Assembly (NCBI RefSeq): GCF_013404085.1
Contig: NZ_JABFHO010000001.1
Location: forward strand, 310,001 to 374,000
Reading direction: 5' to 3'
Length of the DNA stretch: 64,000 nucleotides
Source: Winogradskyella helgolandensis
Lineage (GTDB): Bacteria > Bacteroidota > Bacteroidia > Flavobacteriales > Flavobacteriaceae
Part shown: piece after piece, positions 52,961 to 61,984 of the stretch
How the letters are laid out: every line of letters begins with the position of its first letter
Numbering within the stretch: the first letter of the stretch is position 1
The notes under the pieces: generated by a model
Seen by the model: the letters and a program-made list of their open reading frames with translations, nothing else
Database searches by the model: none
What the model was told of the DNA's origin: nothing
Made by a program: the position numbers and the translations under genes

Positions 52961-53446
52961 TTAAAGCTGTTTTTGAAATTGAAGATTCACAAAATGGTTG
53001 TCTTCTATAATTTTTTTGAGATAATCTAGTAATGAGAATATACTCTGAAACAACGTTGGCCTCTTGTTTAAAGTCTTGATTTTATAATTTAAAATAGCAT
53101 TTTGATTTTCGGTAATAAGTTCAATTAAACCATTTAATCCATGTTCTTTAAGATTTAATAAGTTCACGGAAACATAACTTAAGTGCTTTAAATCAAATTC
53201 ATTATACATAAATCTTGCTCCAGCTTTTACAGCGGCAATATCTGATTTAAATTTTCTTACATTAACGACAGAGACATTACTACACTCTTCTTTGACTTCT
53301 TTCAACATGTCATAAGTAGCATCTTTACTATCATTATTAACCAGACATAATTCTAATTTAGGCGTCTGTTGAATTTGTTCAATAAAATAAGTCGTGTCCA
53401 TATCGTTTTCATTATTATGAAATATTATAATGATACCTGCTTTCAT
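52961..53446 (-). CDS. Short GT2-like protein, possibly without catalytic residues
   Basis: The product has 161 residues. The first half resembles the nucleotide-binding half of family-2 glycosyltransferases: IIIIFHNNEND at the start, CLVNNDSKDATYDMLKEVKE (compare CFVNDGSKDKTLSVLKNLQK in the neighbour), then RKFKSDIAAVKAGARFMY. The expected DxD metal motif region is degenerate (LSYVSVNLLNL) and the acceptor-binding half is missing. It could be a regulatory or decayed relative of the adjacent response-regulator-GT2 gene (27 bp upstream). Confidence 0.7.
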   Translation of the reverse strand: MKAGIIIIFHNNENDMDTTYFIEQIQQTPKLELCLVNNDSKDATYDMLKEVKEECSNVSVVNVRKFKSDIAAVKAGARFMYNEFDLKHLSYVSVNLLNLKEHGLNGLIELITENQNAILNYKIKTLNKRPTLFQSIFSLLDYLKKIIEDNHFVNLQFQKQL

Positions 53447-53473
53447 GACGTATAGATTTGATAAAGGCCGTAA

Positions 53474-54658
53474 TTAAACTACTTCTAAATGGTTTGAAAC
53501 AGCTACTTTTTTACTTTGCTTTTTTCCACCGTAAACCCAAGCAATTTGTCCTAGTTGAAAAACAATTCTCACTGAATCCTTCATCGATAATTTAGAACCA
53601 TCCGCATGAATCCAACGTTTTAAAGGTTGCTCACATAACATAGCCTTTGCTTTTTTAAGTCCGAAATGAATACTCATTCGTTTAAATATTTCGACATCAA
53701 AAATCCATTGGGTTACAAATTTTTCACTGAACGCAACATCAATAACATCCTTACTAAAGATTTTTGCACCACACTGTGTGTCTTTAAAATCCATTCTTAA
53801 GATTTTTCTAATGATAAAGTTGATGGTTAAACTAATTATCTTTCTAGCGGATTCTTTCGTAATGTTTGCTCCCATTCTAGAAATACGCGAACCACTTACA
53901 ATTTTAAAATCTGATGTCTCAATGGTTTTAACTAAGTCATCAAAATCGGCTAAGTCAGTAGATAAATCGGCATCTAAAAAGCCTATATAATCTAAATCTT
54001 CTTTTTTAGCCATATGCAACATGCCTAAACGAACCGCTTCAGCCTTACCTCCATTTTTTTCACAATCGAAAACCGTAATAAAATCCTCTCTTCCTTTTTG
54101 AAGGTTTTTCAAAACACTTAAGGTTTTATCCTTACTACCATCGTTTACAAAACATAAGTGATATCCTGAATTTTTATCGATATAGGTTAAAAACTCATCA
54201 CTCAACAAACGCTCTTCTTCATTATAACAAGGAATCACAACACCAACACAACGTTCTTGAATCATTACATCACTATTTGTAATGCTGTTTACAACTTCGG
54301 GTGCACCAATTAATCGTTTAACGCGAGCACTAATTTCATTAAGACTCAAAGGTTTTTTCATATAATCATTAATTCCTAATTCAAAACCTTCTGTTATGAT
54401 ATCATCTTGTGTATTTCCTGATAAAACCATGATTGGCGTTTCTGGATTTTTAGAAGCTCTAATGTGTTTTACCACATCTAAACCTGTTACGCCAGGCATA
54501 TTAATGTCAACAATTACTAAATCTGGACTAAAAGTTTCATATAATTCTATACCTTTAGTAGCATTGGTTTCAATTTTTACATCATAACCCAGTTCTAATA
54601 ATCTTTTCTCTAAAGGCAATAAAACTAATTGTTGATCGTCGATGGCTAATATTTTCAT
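53474..54658 (-). CDS. Response regulator receiver fused to a family-2 glycosyltransferase
   Basis: The product has 394 residues. Residues 1-120 form a CheY-like receiver with the acidic pair Asp7/Asp8, phospho-acceptor Asp51 in LVIVDINMPG, Ser in VLSGN, and Lys in MKKPLS. Residues about 135-360 form a GT2 domain of the dolichyl-phosphate-glucosyltransferase type: GVVIPCYNEEERL, FVNDGSKDKT, FLDADLSTDLADF (DxD) and DTQCGAKIF. There is no membrane segment. Phosphorylation thus probably gates a sugar transfer step, which is inference. It is first in a minus-strand unit with the short GT2-like gene and manA, and its upstream region carries the shared motif described at 54691-54762. Confidence 0.88.
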   Translation of the reverse strand: MKILAIDDQQLVLLPLEKRLLELGYDVKIETNATKGIELYETFSPDLVIVDINMPGVTGLDVVKHIRASKNPETPIMVLSGNTQDDIITEGFELGINDYMKKPLSLNEISARVKRLIGAPEVVNSITNSDVMIQERCVGVVIPCYNEEERLLSDEFLTYIDKNSGYHLCFVNDGSKDKTLSVLKNLQKGREDFITVFDCEKNGGKAEAVRLGMLHMAKKEDLDYIGFLDADLSTDLADFDDLVKTIETSDFKIVSGSRISRMGANITKESARKIISLTINFIIRKILRMDFKDTQCGAKIFSKDVIDVAFSEKFVTQWIFDVEIFKRMSIHFGLKKAKAMLCEQPLKRWIHADGSKLSMKDSVRIVFQLGQIAWVYGGKKQSKKVAVSNHLEVV

Positions 54659-54690
54659 AATGAATGCGTTTTTATTTCTTATTTACAGGT

Positions 54691-54762
54691 CAAAATTACC
54701 TAACAAGACGCTTGTAAAAATTAAATTTAGCTGAAGCTCATGCTTAGTGTAGACGAATGGAA
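54691..54762 (-). promoter_or_regulatory. Shared exopolysaccharide-cluster promoter motif, copy A (response-regulator-GT2 gene)
   Basis: TTAGTGTAGACGAATGGAA (54744-54762, plus-strand reading) stands 57 bp from an exact minus-strand -7 box TAATTTTG (54698-54691), measured from TGTAGA to the CAAA edge. The box is 33 bp before the start codon at 54658. A partial second block (TTTAGCT, 54726-54732) lies 22 bp away. No -33 TTG is at normal distance. Confidence 0.7.
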
Positions 54763-54841
54763 GTTTTCTGTAGTTAATTAAAAAACGAAGCCCTATTTAA
54801 ATTATATATCTTTACCATATCGTTATCGCTTAGGCTTTAAA

Positions 54842-57800
54842 ATGAAGGAAACCTCAAATAAATACTTAATTGCAGCCCTACTTTTAGGATTGGCTTTTCA
54901 TGGCAGCTCCATATTTTTTACTTTGGAAACTACTTATGATGCCTTAATCCATTTGTTCTTTGCAGACCATTATGCACATAGTTGGTTTGAACCTTGGAAC
55001 TACGAATGGTATACGGGTTTTACAGTGCAAAGCTATCCGCCATTAGTACATCAATCTATTGCCTTACTTTCTATGATTGGTGGCTTAAAGTTTGGAATGT
55101 TTAGTGTCGCCTTAATTGCAATAGTCTTATTTATTACTGGTGCTTATCGCTTTTCATTACTCATGACGGGGAACAAAACCGTAGCGGGTTATGCCGCTCT
55201 TTTGGCTGTATTCTCATCTTCTTTTGTAGAAACCCTTCATATTTTTGGGCAATTGCCTAGTATTGTTGGTGTCTCGGTGTTAATGCATGCCTTACCCGAA
55301 ATTTATTTATGGTTAACAACGGGCAAAAAATGGTATTTAGCAACCAGTTTGTCACTCATTGCTGTTACCGTAACATCCCACCATGTGACCCCTATTTTTG
55401 GGATGGTCTTTTTTATCTTTCCGTTAATAGGTATGGTAATTATGGATGTCTCGAGAGCGCAAGTGAACTCTATGAAAGAGGTCACCTTCAAACTCTTTTT
55501 AAATAGCTTTTTCAAACTTTTTAAACGGATTGTAAGCTTCGGCATGTTGTCTTTGGTTTTAATTATTGGTTGTATTTTTCCGTATTGGTTAAACTCAAAA
55601 GCCAATCCTATAACGCAAGTTCCGATTCCGCATGGTTCTCGCGATAATTTTTTAGAAATCACTTCTTCAGGACTCGTGTTCTTTTTAATTCCTTGGGGAA
55701 TATTGTTAGTCTTATTACCTTATATCTTTTACAGATATTACAGCAAACGCTATCTGTTTTTTGGTTTATCAGTTACCATTTGTACCATTTTAGGTACTGG
55801 TGGCACCACGCCTATTCCTTTAAAGATGTTAGGCGAAACCGCTTTTAATATTTTGACTTTAGACCGATTTACACTTTGGGCGTCTATTCTATCTATCCCT
55901 TTAATGGGTGAATTTACCTATCGCTTTGTTGAAGGTGATTTAAAAGAATTGATTCAGTCTAAATTTGGCGCGGTATATCACCGAATTATTGGTGGTATTT
56001 TAGCCGGATTAGCTGTATTTATGGTGGTGTTTACCATGAGCTTAAATTACTTCAGGCCATCGCAACCACAGAAAATTGAGATGTTACCTATTGTGAATTT
56101 CTTAAACCAAGATGACCATGATAAATGGCGTTTTTTAACCTTAGGTTTTGGCGACCAAATGGCTTGGCTTAGTGCACAAACCAATGCCATGACAGTAGAT
56201 GGTAACTACCACTCAGCAAGACGATTACCAGAACTCACCACTCGACCTATTGAACGTTTAGAGAACTCGAAGTTTAAAGGCGTAGCCGGCATTGGGTCCC
56301 TACAACAATTTTTAACGACGCCTGAAAAATACAATCTCAAATACATTTTTTCTAACGATAAGTTTTACGACCCGATCCTCTACTTCTGTGGTTGGCAACG
56401 GTTACGCCAATTAGAAAACGGCATCATGGTTTGGGAACGGCTTAATATTCCGCCAGTATCCTCTATTTTACCCAAAGAAGATGTGGCTAAATGGCTTAAA
56501 ATTCATTGGGGCATTGTGCCATTTTTAACCGTATTAATCGCTTTTATGTTAAACATACAAATGCTATGGGTAAACATGCTAAAAACGCGCTTTAAACCTA
56601 TTCCAGATTTTTTAAAATACTCGGTGAGCTACCATAAATTTAACAGGAACGTTCTGCGTGTCACGCATATTTGGTCGGTGTTTTTGGCGATTATATTATG
56701 TTATGGCCTCTATATATTCTACCTTAAAAATGACTCACAACGCAGTCCTGAAAATGCCATTATCGCCTATTATGACGCTTTAGATTATAAGGAATTTGAA
56801 AAAGCTCACCAATTGATAGATCCCAATAGTAATTTGCCAATTGCACAGTATATGTTGGAAATTTCGGTGACGGATGGTTTATTAAGCAGTTATGCTAAAA
56901 TGGATGCCATTGAAACAGAAATCACTCAACTTAACGATAGTACGGCTTCTGCAAAAGTGACCACCCAATGGATAACACCCTTAGAAAAAATTGAAAAGAT
57001 AGATTATAAAACCCTATCTAAACATCGTAAAAAATGGTATTTACACCCCGACGATTTAAATAACGATTTACCACCAGACCAATTGTACTCGGCTAATGCT
57101 ACTAAATATTTTAATCAAGGGCGACGCCGTATTACCACCGAACAAACCCATCACGAAGACATTTTAAAACAACCAGTTTTAGAAGTCGTTTCGGCTAAAT
57201 TGGTGCAATACGATGGGCATTATGCCATTATTGGTGAAGTTCAAAATATAGATATTGTGCCAGCAGACGTGATTTTAAAAGGCACCTTATATAACGACGA
57301 TAATAAAGAACTGGCGACTTACAATGCTAAATACCATATGAAACATAAGTTGATGCCTAAAGAGTCGACCAGTTTTCGTATTAATTTTGAAGGTATTGCC
57401 TGGTCTAAAACACAAGATTCTATTCCAGATACGTTTAATCCAGATGAATTTACACCTATAGAGTTTGAAGAACAACCTACCAAATTTAACTTACAAGCGG
57501 CTGGAAATGTCTCTGGTTCCGATTTATATAAGAGTGTCGTATTAAGCGCTATCAATATTAAAGATAGAACTGTAAGCGGAAACTTATTTAATAGCGGCAT
57601 TCAAGAAATTACGATACCTCAGCTATTAATTACGTATTACGATGAGCAGAAAAACATGCTTTGGGTAGACCATGCTTTTATAAAAGAAGGTGTACGACAA
57701 CAACGGAAACAAGATTTTGAATATCCGATATTGCATGCAGGTAAAGTGACATTGATAAATGATGATATGACTAATATTTTTGTCAATGGCTTACCCAACG

Positions 57801-57931
57801 CTGCTATTGCTAGTAAAATAGTACCCAATAGAATTGACAATCATTCGGCATCGCAATTACAAAAAATTGAACATCCCGATTTTAGTTATATTAAAATAGA
57901 AATAAACACATATATAGGAAGTCCGAATTAA
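54842..57931 (+). CDS. Large polytopic membrane protein, PTPS-related family (GT-C-like topology)
   Basis: The product has 1029 residues. The first ~420 and a segment near 550-570 are polytopic, with about ten helices. The early loop TTYDALIHLFFADHYAHSWFEPWNYEWYTGF, the aromatic SYPPLVHQSI and the TSHHVTPIFG loop match the 6-pyruvoyl-tetrahydropterin-synthase-related membrane family. The topology resembles GT-C glycosyltransferases. After another helix (~605-630), an NTF2-like domain (~640-720) and beta-rich domains (~760-1029) follow outside the membrane. The NTF2-like part resembles that in the GH5-like gene two positions downstream. Its stop overlaps the next start (TAATG). A polysaccharide polymerase or modifying role is possible. 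Confidence 0.75.
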   Translation: MKETSNKYLIAALLLGLAFHGSSIFFTLETTYDALIHLFFADHYAHSWFEPWNYEWYTGFTVQSYPPLVHQSIALLSMIGGLKFGMFSVALIAIVLFITGAYRFSLLMTGNKTVAGYAALLAVFSSSFVETLHIFGQLPSIVGVSVLMHALPEIYLWLTTGKKWYLATSLSLIAVTVTSHHVTPIFGMVFFIFPLIGMVIMDVSRAQVNSMKEVTFKLFLNSFFKLFKRIVSFGMLSLVLIIGCIFPYWLNSKANPITQVPIPHGSRDNFLEITSSGLVFFLIPWGILLVLLPYIFYRYYSKRYLFFGLSVTICTILGTGGTTPIPLKMLGETAFNILTLDRFTLWASILSIPLMGEFTYRFVEGDLKELIQSKFGAVYHRIIGGILAGLAVFMVVFTMSLNYFRPSQPQKIEMLPIVNFLNQDDHDKWRFLTLGFGDQMAWLSAQTNAMTVDGNYHSARRLPELTTRPIERLENSKFKGVAGIGSLQQFLTTPEKYNLKYIFSNDKFYDPILYFCGWQRLRQLENGIMVWERLNIPPVSSILPKEDVAKWLKIHWGIVPFLTVLIAFMLNIQMLWVNMLKTRFKPIPDFLKYSVSYHKFNRNVLRVTHIWSVFLAIILCYGLYIFYLKNDSQRSPENAIIAYYDALDYKEFEKAHQLIDPNSNLPIAQYMLEISVTDGLLSSYAKMDAIETEITQLNDSTASAKVTTQWITPLEKIEKIDYKTLSKHRKKWYLHPDDLNNDLPPDQLYSANATKYFNQGRRRITTEQTHHEDILKQPVLEVVSAKLVQYDGHYAIIGEVQNIDIVPADVILKGTLYNDDNKELATYNAKYHMKHKLMPKESTSFRINFEGIAWSKTQDSIPDTFNPDEFTPIEFEEQPTKFNLQAAGNVSGSDLYKSVVLSAINIKDRTVSGNLFNSGIQEITIPQLLITYYDEQKNMLWVDHAFIKEGVRQQRKQDFEYPILHAGKVTLINDDMTNIFVNGLPNAAIASKIVPNRIDNHSASQLQKIEHPDFSYIKIEINTYIGSPN

Positions 57932-59148
57932 TGCCATTTAAACACACATATTTGTTCCTTTTAGGCTTGATACTATTATCATCTTTTGCTGTTGTACAAG
58001 ACAGTGAAACGACTCAACCTATCCAATTGATTACCACACAAACCGATTATAACGTTGGTGAAAGTGTTGTTTTAAAATTCTCTATATCGGAAGGCGAACA
58101 ACCACTACTCTATTGTTCTAACAGTTATGGGTCTACTTTGGTGACTGCCGAATTAAATGCAAATACCCTTCAATATAAAATTCCAGAAAACGTTACTAAA
58201 AAGATAGGTGCTGTAAGTTGGAAATTACTAGATAAAACAACGTCGCTATCAGGAACGTTTACCATGAATCCAAAAGCTGAAGTGGCAACTATGGAAACCT
58301 ATATTGGACCGCCAAGTATAGAAGCTGGTGGTACAGATTATACCATGTTGGTCGTCATTCCTACCGATTCCTTAGACAATCCAGTGCCGACAAATACTTT
58401 GGTAAATGCTAAGCATCAATTTTTAGCATCAGAAGAAACTACAGACATTTTCACTAAGAATCTAATTGCGTATAAAAACATATATTCTAAACAAGAAAGC
58501 GGACGTATGTTAGTGTCTTCAGAAAGTTTAGGCATCAACTCTAAAGAATTCACGATTAATGTTTCTGCTGCCATTCCTACAGATTTTACCATTTCGGCAA
58601 CACGTCCTCATGCCTATGCCGATGGTAATCAGATTACAACATTTTCAACATCTATTATTAAAGATAAACAGAATAATGTGGTAAGTGATGGTACATTTGT
58701 TACGTTTTTTATCACCAATCAAAAACAAAATATTCTAAAAACCACAGGAACAACTATTGATGGTATTGCCCAAGCAAAAATTATTCATCCAGATTATAAA
58801 GATGCTTGGACTGTTAAAGCCTACGTCGATGGTATGGCAGAAAGCGAAAGTATTGCATTACAATACAAATCTGTTATTGAAGATTATAATGTAAAATTTT
58901 CAGAGCAAAACAGAAGCATTACGGTTGGGCCTTTACAAAGTTTTATGGGACAAATGATTCCGGATGGTTTACATGTAAAACTTCATATCTATAAAGCAAA
59001 TAAACACATTGAAACTCTGACCAAAACATCATTTAATGGGTATGTCAATTTCAATTTAAAACCCGCTATTTACAGTAATGGCAACTATAATTTCAGTGTA
59101 GAAACGGCTGGAATAACAAAACAATTCAACACTAAAAAACTATGGTAG
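57931..59148 (+). CDS. Secreted beta-sandwich (Ig-like) protein of the exopolysaccharide cluster
   Basis: This 405-residue exported protein has an N-terminal hydrophobic signal (HTYLFLLGLILLSSFAVV) without a clear lipobox. The rest is beta-strand rich. At least one invasin/bacterial-Ig-like repeat is visible at about 215-310 (SATRPHAYADGNQITTFSTSIIKDKQNNVVSDGTFVTFFI), and a final domain follows from ~315. There is no catalytic signature. It overlaps the upstream gene by 1 bp (TAATG) and the downstream gene by 7 bp, so the three are translationally coupled. Likely a structural or scaffold protein of a polysaccharide-handling complex in the envelope (inference). Confidence 0.75.
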   Translation: MPFKHTYLFLLGLILLSSFAVVQDSETTQPIQLITTQTDYNVGESVVLKFSISEGEQPLLYCSNSYGSTLVTAELNANTLQYKIPENVTKKIGAVSWKLLDKTTSLSGTFTMNPKAEVATMETYIGPPSIEAGGTDYTMLVVIPTDSLDNPVPTNTLVNAKHQFLASEETTDIFTKNLIAYKNIYSKQESGRMLVSSESLGINSKEFTINVSAAIPTDFTISATRPHAYADGNQITTFSTSIIKDKQNNVVSDGTFVTFFITNQKQNILKTTGTTIDGIAQAKIIHPDYKDAWTVKAYVDGMAESESIALQYKSVIEDYNVKFSEQNRSITVGPLQSFMGQMIPDGLHVKLHIYKANKHIETLTKTSFNGYVNFNLKPAIYSNGNYNFSVETAGITKQFNTKKLW

Positions 59149-60680
59149 GTCTTAATAAAAACATACTACGTACCATTTTAATTATCTCTTATATTATGGT
59201 TATTGCCTTAATTATTTCGGGCCTTAGCGCTGTATTTAGCTACCTCAATACAGGTGCAGACCGAAGCAGCATGTTACATACCGAAATTCAGAAAGTAGAA
59301 CAATACATGCCTCAACTGGTGTGGGAACCCTTACAAAACGAAGGTCGTCCCATGGATAACGAAAACTTAAATGCTTTACAAAACGATTATTTAGATGCGT
59401 GGTATGTAAAACAAATTGCTTATAAAACCAATAAAACAGCAGGCATCAAAGACTATTATACCGATAGTGCACGAAAAAACCTTTTCGATTTTATAGCCTT
59501 AAATAAAGCGGAAGACATCACAATTTATGCTACCACTTTAAAGCATCATCCGACTTTAGAATTTTTTAGTGAAGATGGTCAATTAGCCGTAATTACAGAT
59601 AGAAATGTAGTAGAATACAAACGCGTGTTTAAAGCGGAACAATTGGTTTTGGAAACCACAGAAACTTCGACCTATAAAATGGTGTTTTTACTAGAAGATG
59701 GTTTTTGGCGCATTCGGCATTTGGTTAAAGAACACAGTGAACCTTACACGTTTGACACCCAACCAATCAATACGGCTAATTTAGATATTAAAGGTATAAA
59801 TTACTATCCGCAAGCCAATCCTTGGGATATGTTTGGCGACGATTTTTCGACATCAATCCTATCAAAAGATTTTGACATTATTAAAAATGCTGGACTAAAC
59901 TCGGTGCGTATTTTTGTACAATACGAAGATTTCGGCAAAGCAAACGTAAAACCCGAAAAACTAGAAAAACTAAAACAAACTTTAGATTTAGCTGAAGCTC
60001 ATAGTTTAAAAGTTGTCTTAACCTTATTCGATTTTTATGGGGATTATTCGGTGATGGATTGGACATTAAATCAGCATCATGCCGAAGCTATTGTATCGAC
60101 ATTTAAGAACCACAAGGCACTTCTTGCTTGGGACATTAAAAACGAACCCAATTTAGATTTTGAATCGAGAGGTAAACCTAATGTTATTGCGTGGTTAGAT
60201 AATATGATAGATTTTGTAAAATCTGTAGATGCTTCGCACCCTGTAACCATTGGTTGGTCTAATACCCAAAGCGCACCAATTTTAAAAGATAAAGTTGATA
60301 TCGTTTCCTTTCATTATTACGAAAATTTAGAGCTCTTAAATGACGCTATAAAAAACCTGAAAACCGAAATCCCGAATAAACCTTTAGTATTGCAGGAATT
60401 CGGGCTGTCCTCTTATTCTGGATTATGGAAACCTTATGGAGCTTCAGACGAAGATCAAGCTAATTATCATAAAAAAATACAAGAACATATTGTGGCAAAT
60501 AATTTGCAATTTATGTCTTGGACACTTTACGACTTTGGTAAAATACCAAAGGAAGTCGTAGGGAGACTTCCTTGGCGCCAAAATGCTCAAAAGCACTTCG
60601 GATTTATAGATAAAAATGGAATTAGAAAACCTTCTTTTTTATTTATTACTAATAAGAAGGCTTCTGCGCAGCAGCATTAA
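59142..60680 (+). CDS. Membrane-anchored GH5-like glycosidase with NTF2-like domain
   Basis: The product has 512 residues. One N-terminal membrane helix (about 9-33) is followed by an NTF2-like domain (~80-200, ending MVFLLEDGFWRIRHLVKEH) and a (beta/alpha)8 clan GH-A barrel (~205-500). Acid/base Glu lies in LLAWDIKNEPN, nucleophile Glu in PLVLQEFGLSS, with NSVRIFVQYEDF and SFHYYENL at their usual places. Cellulase/mannanase-like enzymes of this type often trim the polymer made by the same cluster. The start overlaps the previous gene by 7 bp. The 3' end overlaps the convergent GT4 gene by 32 bp. Confidence 0.82.
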   Translation: MVGLNKNILRTILIISYIMVIALIISGLSAVFSYLNTGADRSSMLHTEIQKVEQYMPQLVWEPLQNEGRPMDNENLNALQNDYLDAWYVKQIAYKTNKTAGIKDYYTDSARKNLFDFIALNKAEDITIYATTLKHHPTLEFFSEDGQLAVITDRNVVEYKRVFKAEQLVLETTETSTYKMVFLLEDGFWRIRHLVKEHSEPYTFDTQPINTANLDIKGINYYPQANPWDMFGDDFSTSILSKDFDIIKNAGLNSVRIFVQYEDFGKANVKPEKLEKLKQTLDLAEAHSLKVVLTLFDFYGDYSVMDWTLNQHHAEAIVSTFKNHKALLAWDIKNEPNLDFESRGKPNVIAWLDNMIDFVKSVDASHPVTIGWSNTQSAPILKDKVDIVSFHYYENLELLNDAIKNLKTEIPNKPLVLQEFGLSSYSGLWKPYGASDEDQANYHKKIQEHIVANNLQFMSWTLYDFGKIPKEVVGRLPWRQNAQKHFGFIDKNGIRKPSFLFITNKKASAQQH

Positions 60681-61875
60681 CATTAGGGAATGTTATGCGT
60701 TTTTTATCTATGATATCTTGAAAATTCTGTAAATACATATCTGCAATTTGAGACATTGGATGCGCTGTTGCAGCATCGTAATTAATTTTAGAAAGCTTAA
60801 CTCTATATGCTTCATCCGTTACTATCGCTTCTATAGCAGACGCTAAACTTTCAACACTTGTAGGTTCAAAAAACTCACCTCGATAACCTTCGTCTTTTAC
60901 TAATAAGGCTAAGTCACCTAAATCTGGCATGACTACGGCTTTACCATAACTTCCGGCTTGATGCAACACACCTGAGCTTCCTGTGGTAGCCGTATAAGGG
61001 AAAACTACCACAGCACTTTCGTTAAATAAGGTTGGGACTTCATGTTCTTCAACATAACCCGTAAAACGGACTTGAGGCACATGCTTATAATCTTCTTCTA
61101 CTTTAGCTAAATATCCTGGTACATTTGGGTTATCTGTTCCGGCAATTACCACTTCTAAATCTAAACCTGTTTTAGCTCTCACCTTTTCAACAGCTTCAAT
61201 CATACCTTCTACTTTTTTGTAGGTTCCAAATTTTCCGAAAGTCATAATTTGTAATGGTCCTTTTGGTAACCTATAATTTGGTTCTTCTGGTATTTCAAAG
61301 GTGCCGTGTGGAATTAATTTTACATTAGGTGACAAATATTTTATCTCTAAAATATTCACATACTTTTGCATGGTTACTGCAACGATATCAGCTTTTAAAA
61401 TTAGCTTTGTCAAACTTGTGCCAATAAATCCGTAGATCTTCTGCATGATTTTATTTGAGGTAAACCCTGCACTTCCTAAATCGACTTCCTCTAAAATATT
61501 ATGTAGTAACACGATGTTAGGAATCTTTTTCAACTTGCATACTAATGGTAACATTAATCCTAAGGCTGCTGCAATCTTTTTGTCACCAAACTTCATAAAC
61601 TGTAGATTGAATAATACAGCGTCTGGCTTTGTGGTATTGATGGCTTTTGTTACTGAAAACAAATTTTTGTAGCTATTAAACGACCAGCATTCTTTTATAG
61701 TAATCTTACAACCTTCTTCCGTAAATTCTATATCCTTTGCTCCTTCAGTTCTGTCGGTTAATAAGATTAATTCTGTAACAGCTTCCTTTTGTCTAAACTG
61801 CTTTACTAAATGATAAGCATACTCGTTTAAAGTGACTTTACTTGGTGGATATGCGGTTACAATTGCTAGTTTCAT
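60649..61875 (-). CDS. GT4-family glycosyltransferase
   Basis: This 408-residue GT-B-fold enzyme is cytoplasmic or membrane-peripheral. The N-terminal Rossmann half is MKLAIVTAYPPSKVTLNEYAYHLV. The C-terminal half contains ILKLIPHG-like VKLIPHGTFEIPEE, LQIMTFGKFGTYKKVEGMIEAV, and the nucleotide-sugar site FNESAVVVFPYTATTGSSGVLHQAGSYGKAVV, typical of GT4. Donor and acceptor cannot be read. The stop is convergent with the GH5-like gene, with the last 32 bp overlapping. Its promoter carries copy B of the cluster motif. Confidence 0.9.
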   Translation of the reverse strand: MKLAIVTAYPPSKVTLNEYAYHLVKQFRQKEAVTELILLTDRTEGAKDIEFTEEGCKITIKECWSFNSYKNLFSVTKAINTTKPDAVLFNLQFMKFGDKKIAAALGLMLPLVCKLKKIPNIVLLHNILEEVDLGSAGFTSNKIMQKIYGFIGTSLTKLILKADIVAVTMQKYVNILEIKYLSPNVKLIPHGTFEIPEEPNYRLPKGPLQIMTFGKFGTYKKVEGMIEAVEKVRAKTGLDLEVVIAGTDNPNVPGYLAKVEEDYKHVPQVRFTGYVEEHEVPTLFNESAVVVFPYTATTGSSGVLHQAGSYGKAVVMPDLGDLALLVKDEGYRGEFFEPTSVESLASAIEAIVTDEAYRVKLSKINYDAATAHPMSQIADMYLQNFQDIIDKKRITFPNVNAAAQKPSY

Positions 61876-61913
61876 AATAATGGTATTTTTAAATGTTTTA
61901 ATTAATTACAATG

Positions 61914-61984
61914 CAAATTTGAGGTTTTATTCGGCAGATTTTTGAGAGTTTCGATAGGGCGACTTTTAGTGTAGACGAATGGAA
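61914..61984 (-). promoter_or_regulatory. Shared exopolysaccharide-cluster promoter motif, copy B (GT4 gene)
   Basis: TTAGTGTAGACGAATGGAA (61966-61984) is identical to copy A over 19 nt. It stands 56 bp from a -7-like box (CAAATTTG, 61914-61921, one mismatch to consensus), which is 39 bp before the GT4 start. A second block TTTCGAT (61949-61955) lies exactly 21 bp from TGTAGA. It fills the end of the spacer after the flippase stop (61985). Confidence 0.7.

Noticed and set aside
55303..55662. 119-codon minus-strand frame
   Set aside because: Antisense to membrane helices of the PTPS-related protein, a common source of spurious frames.
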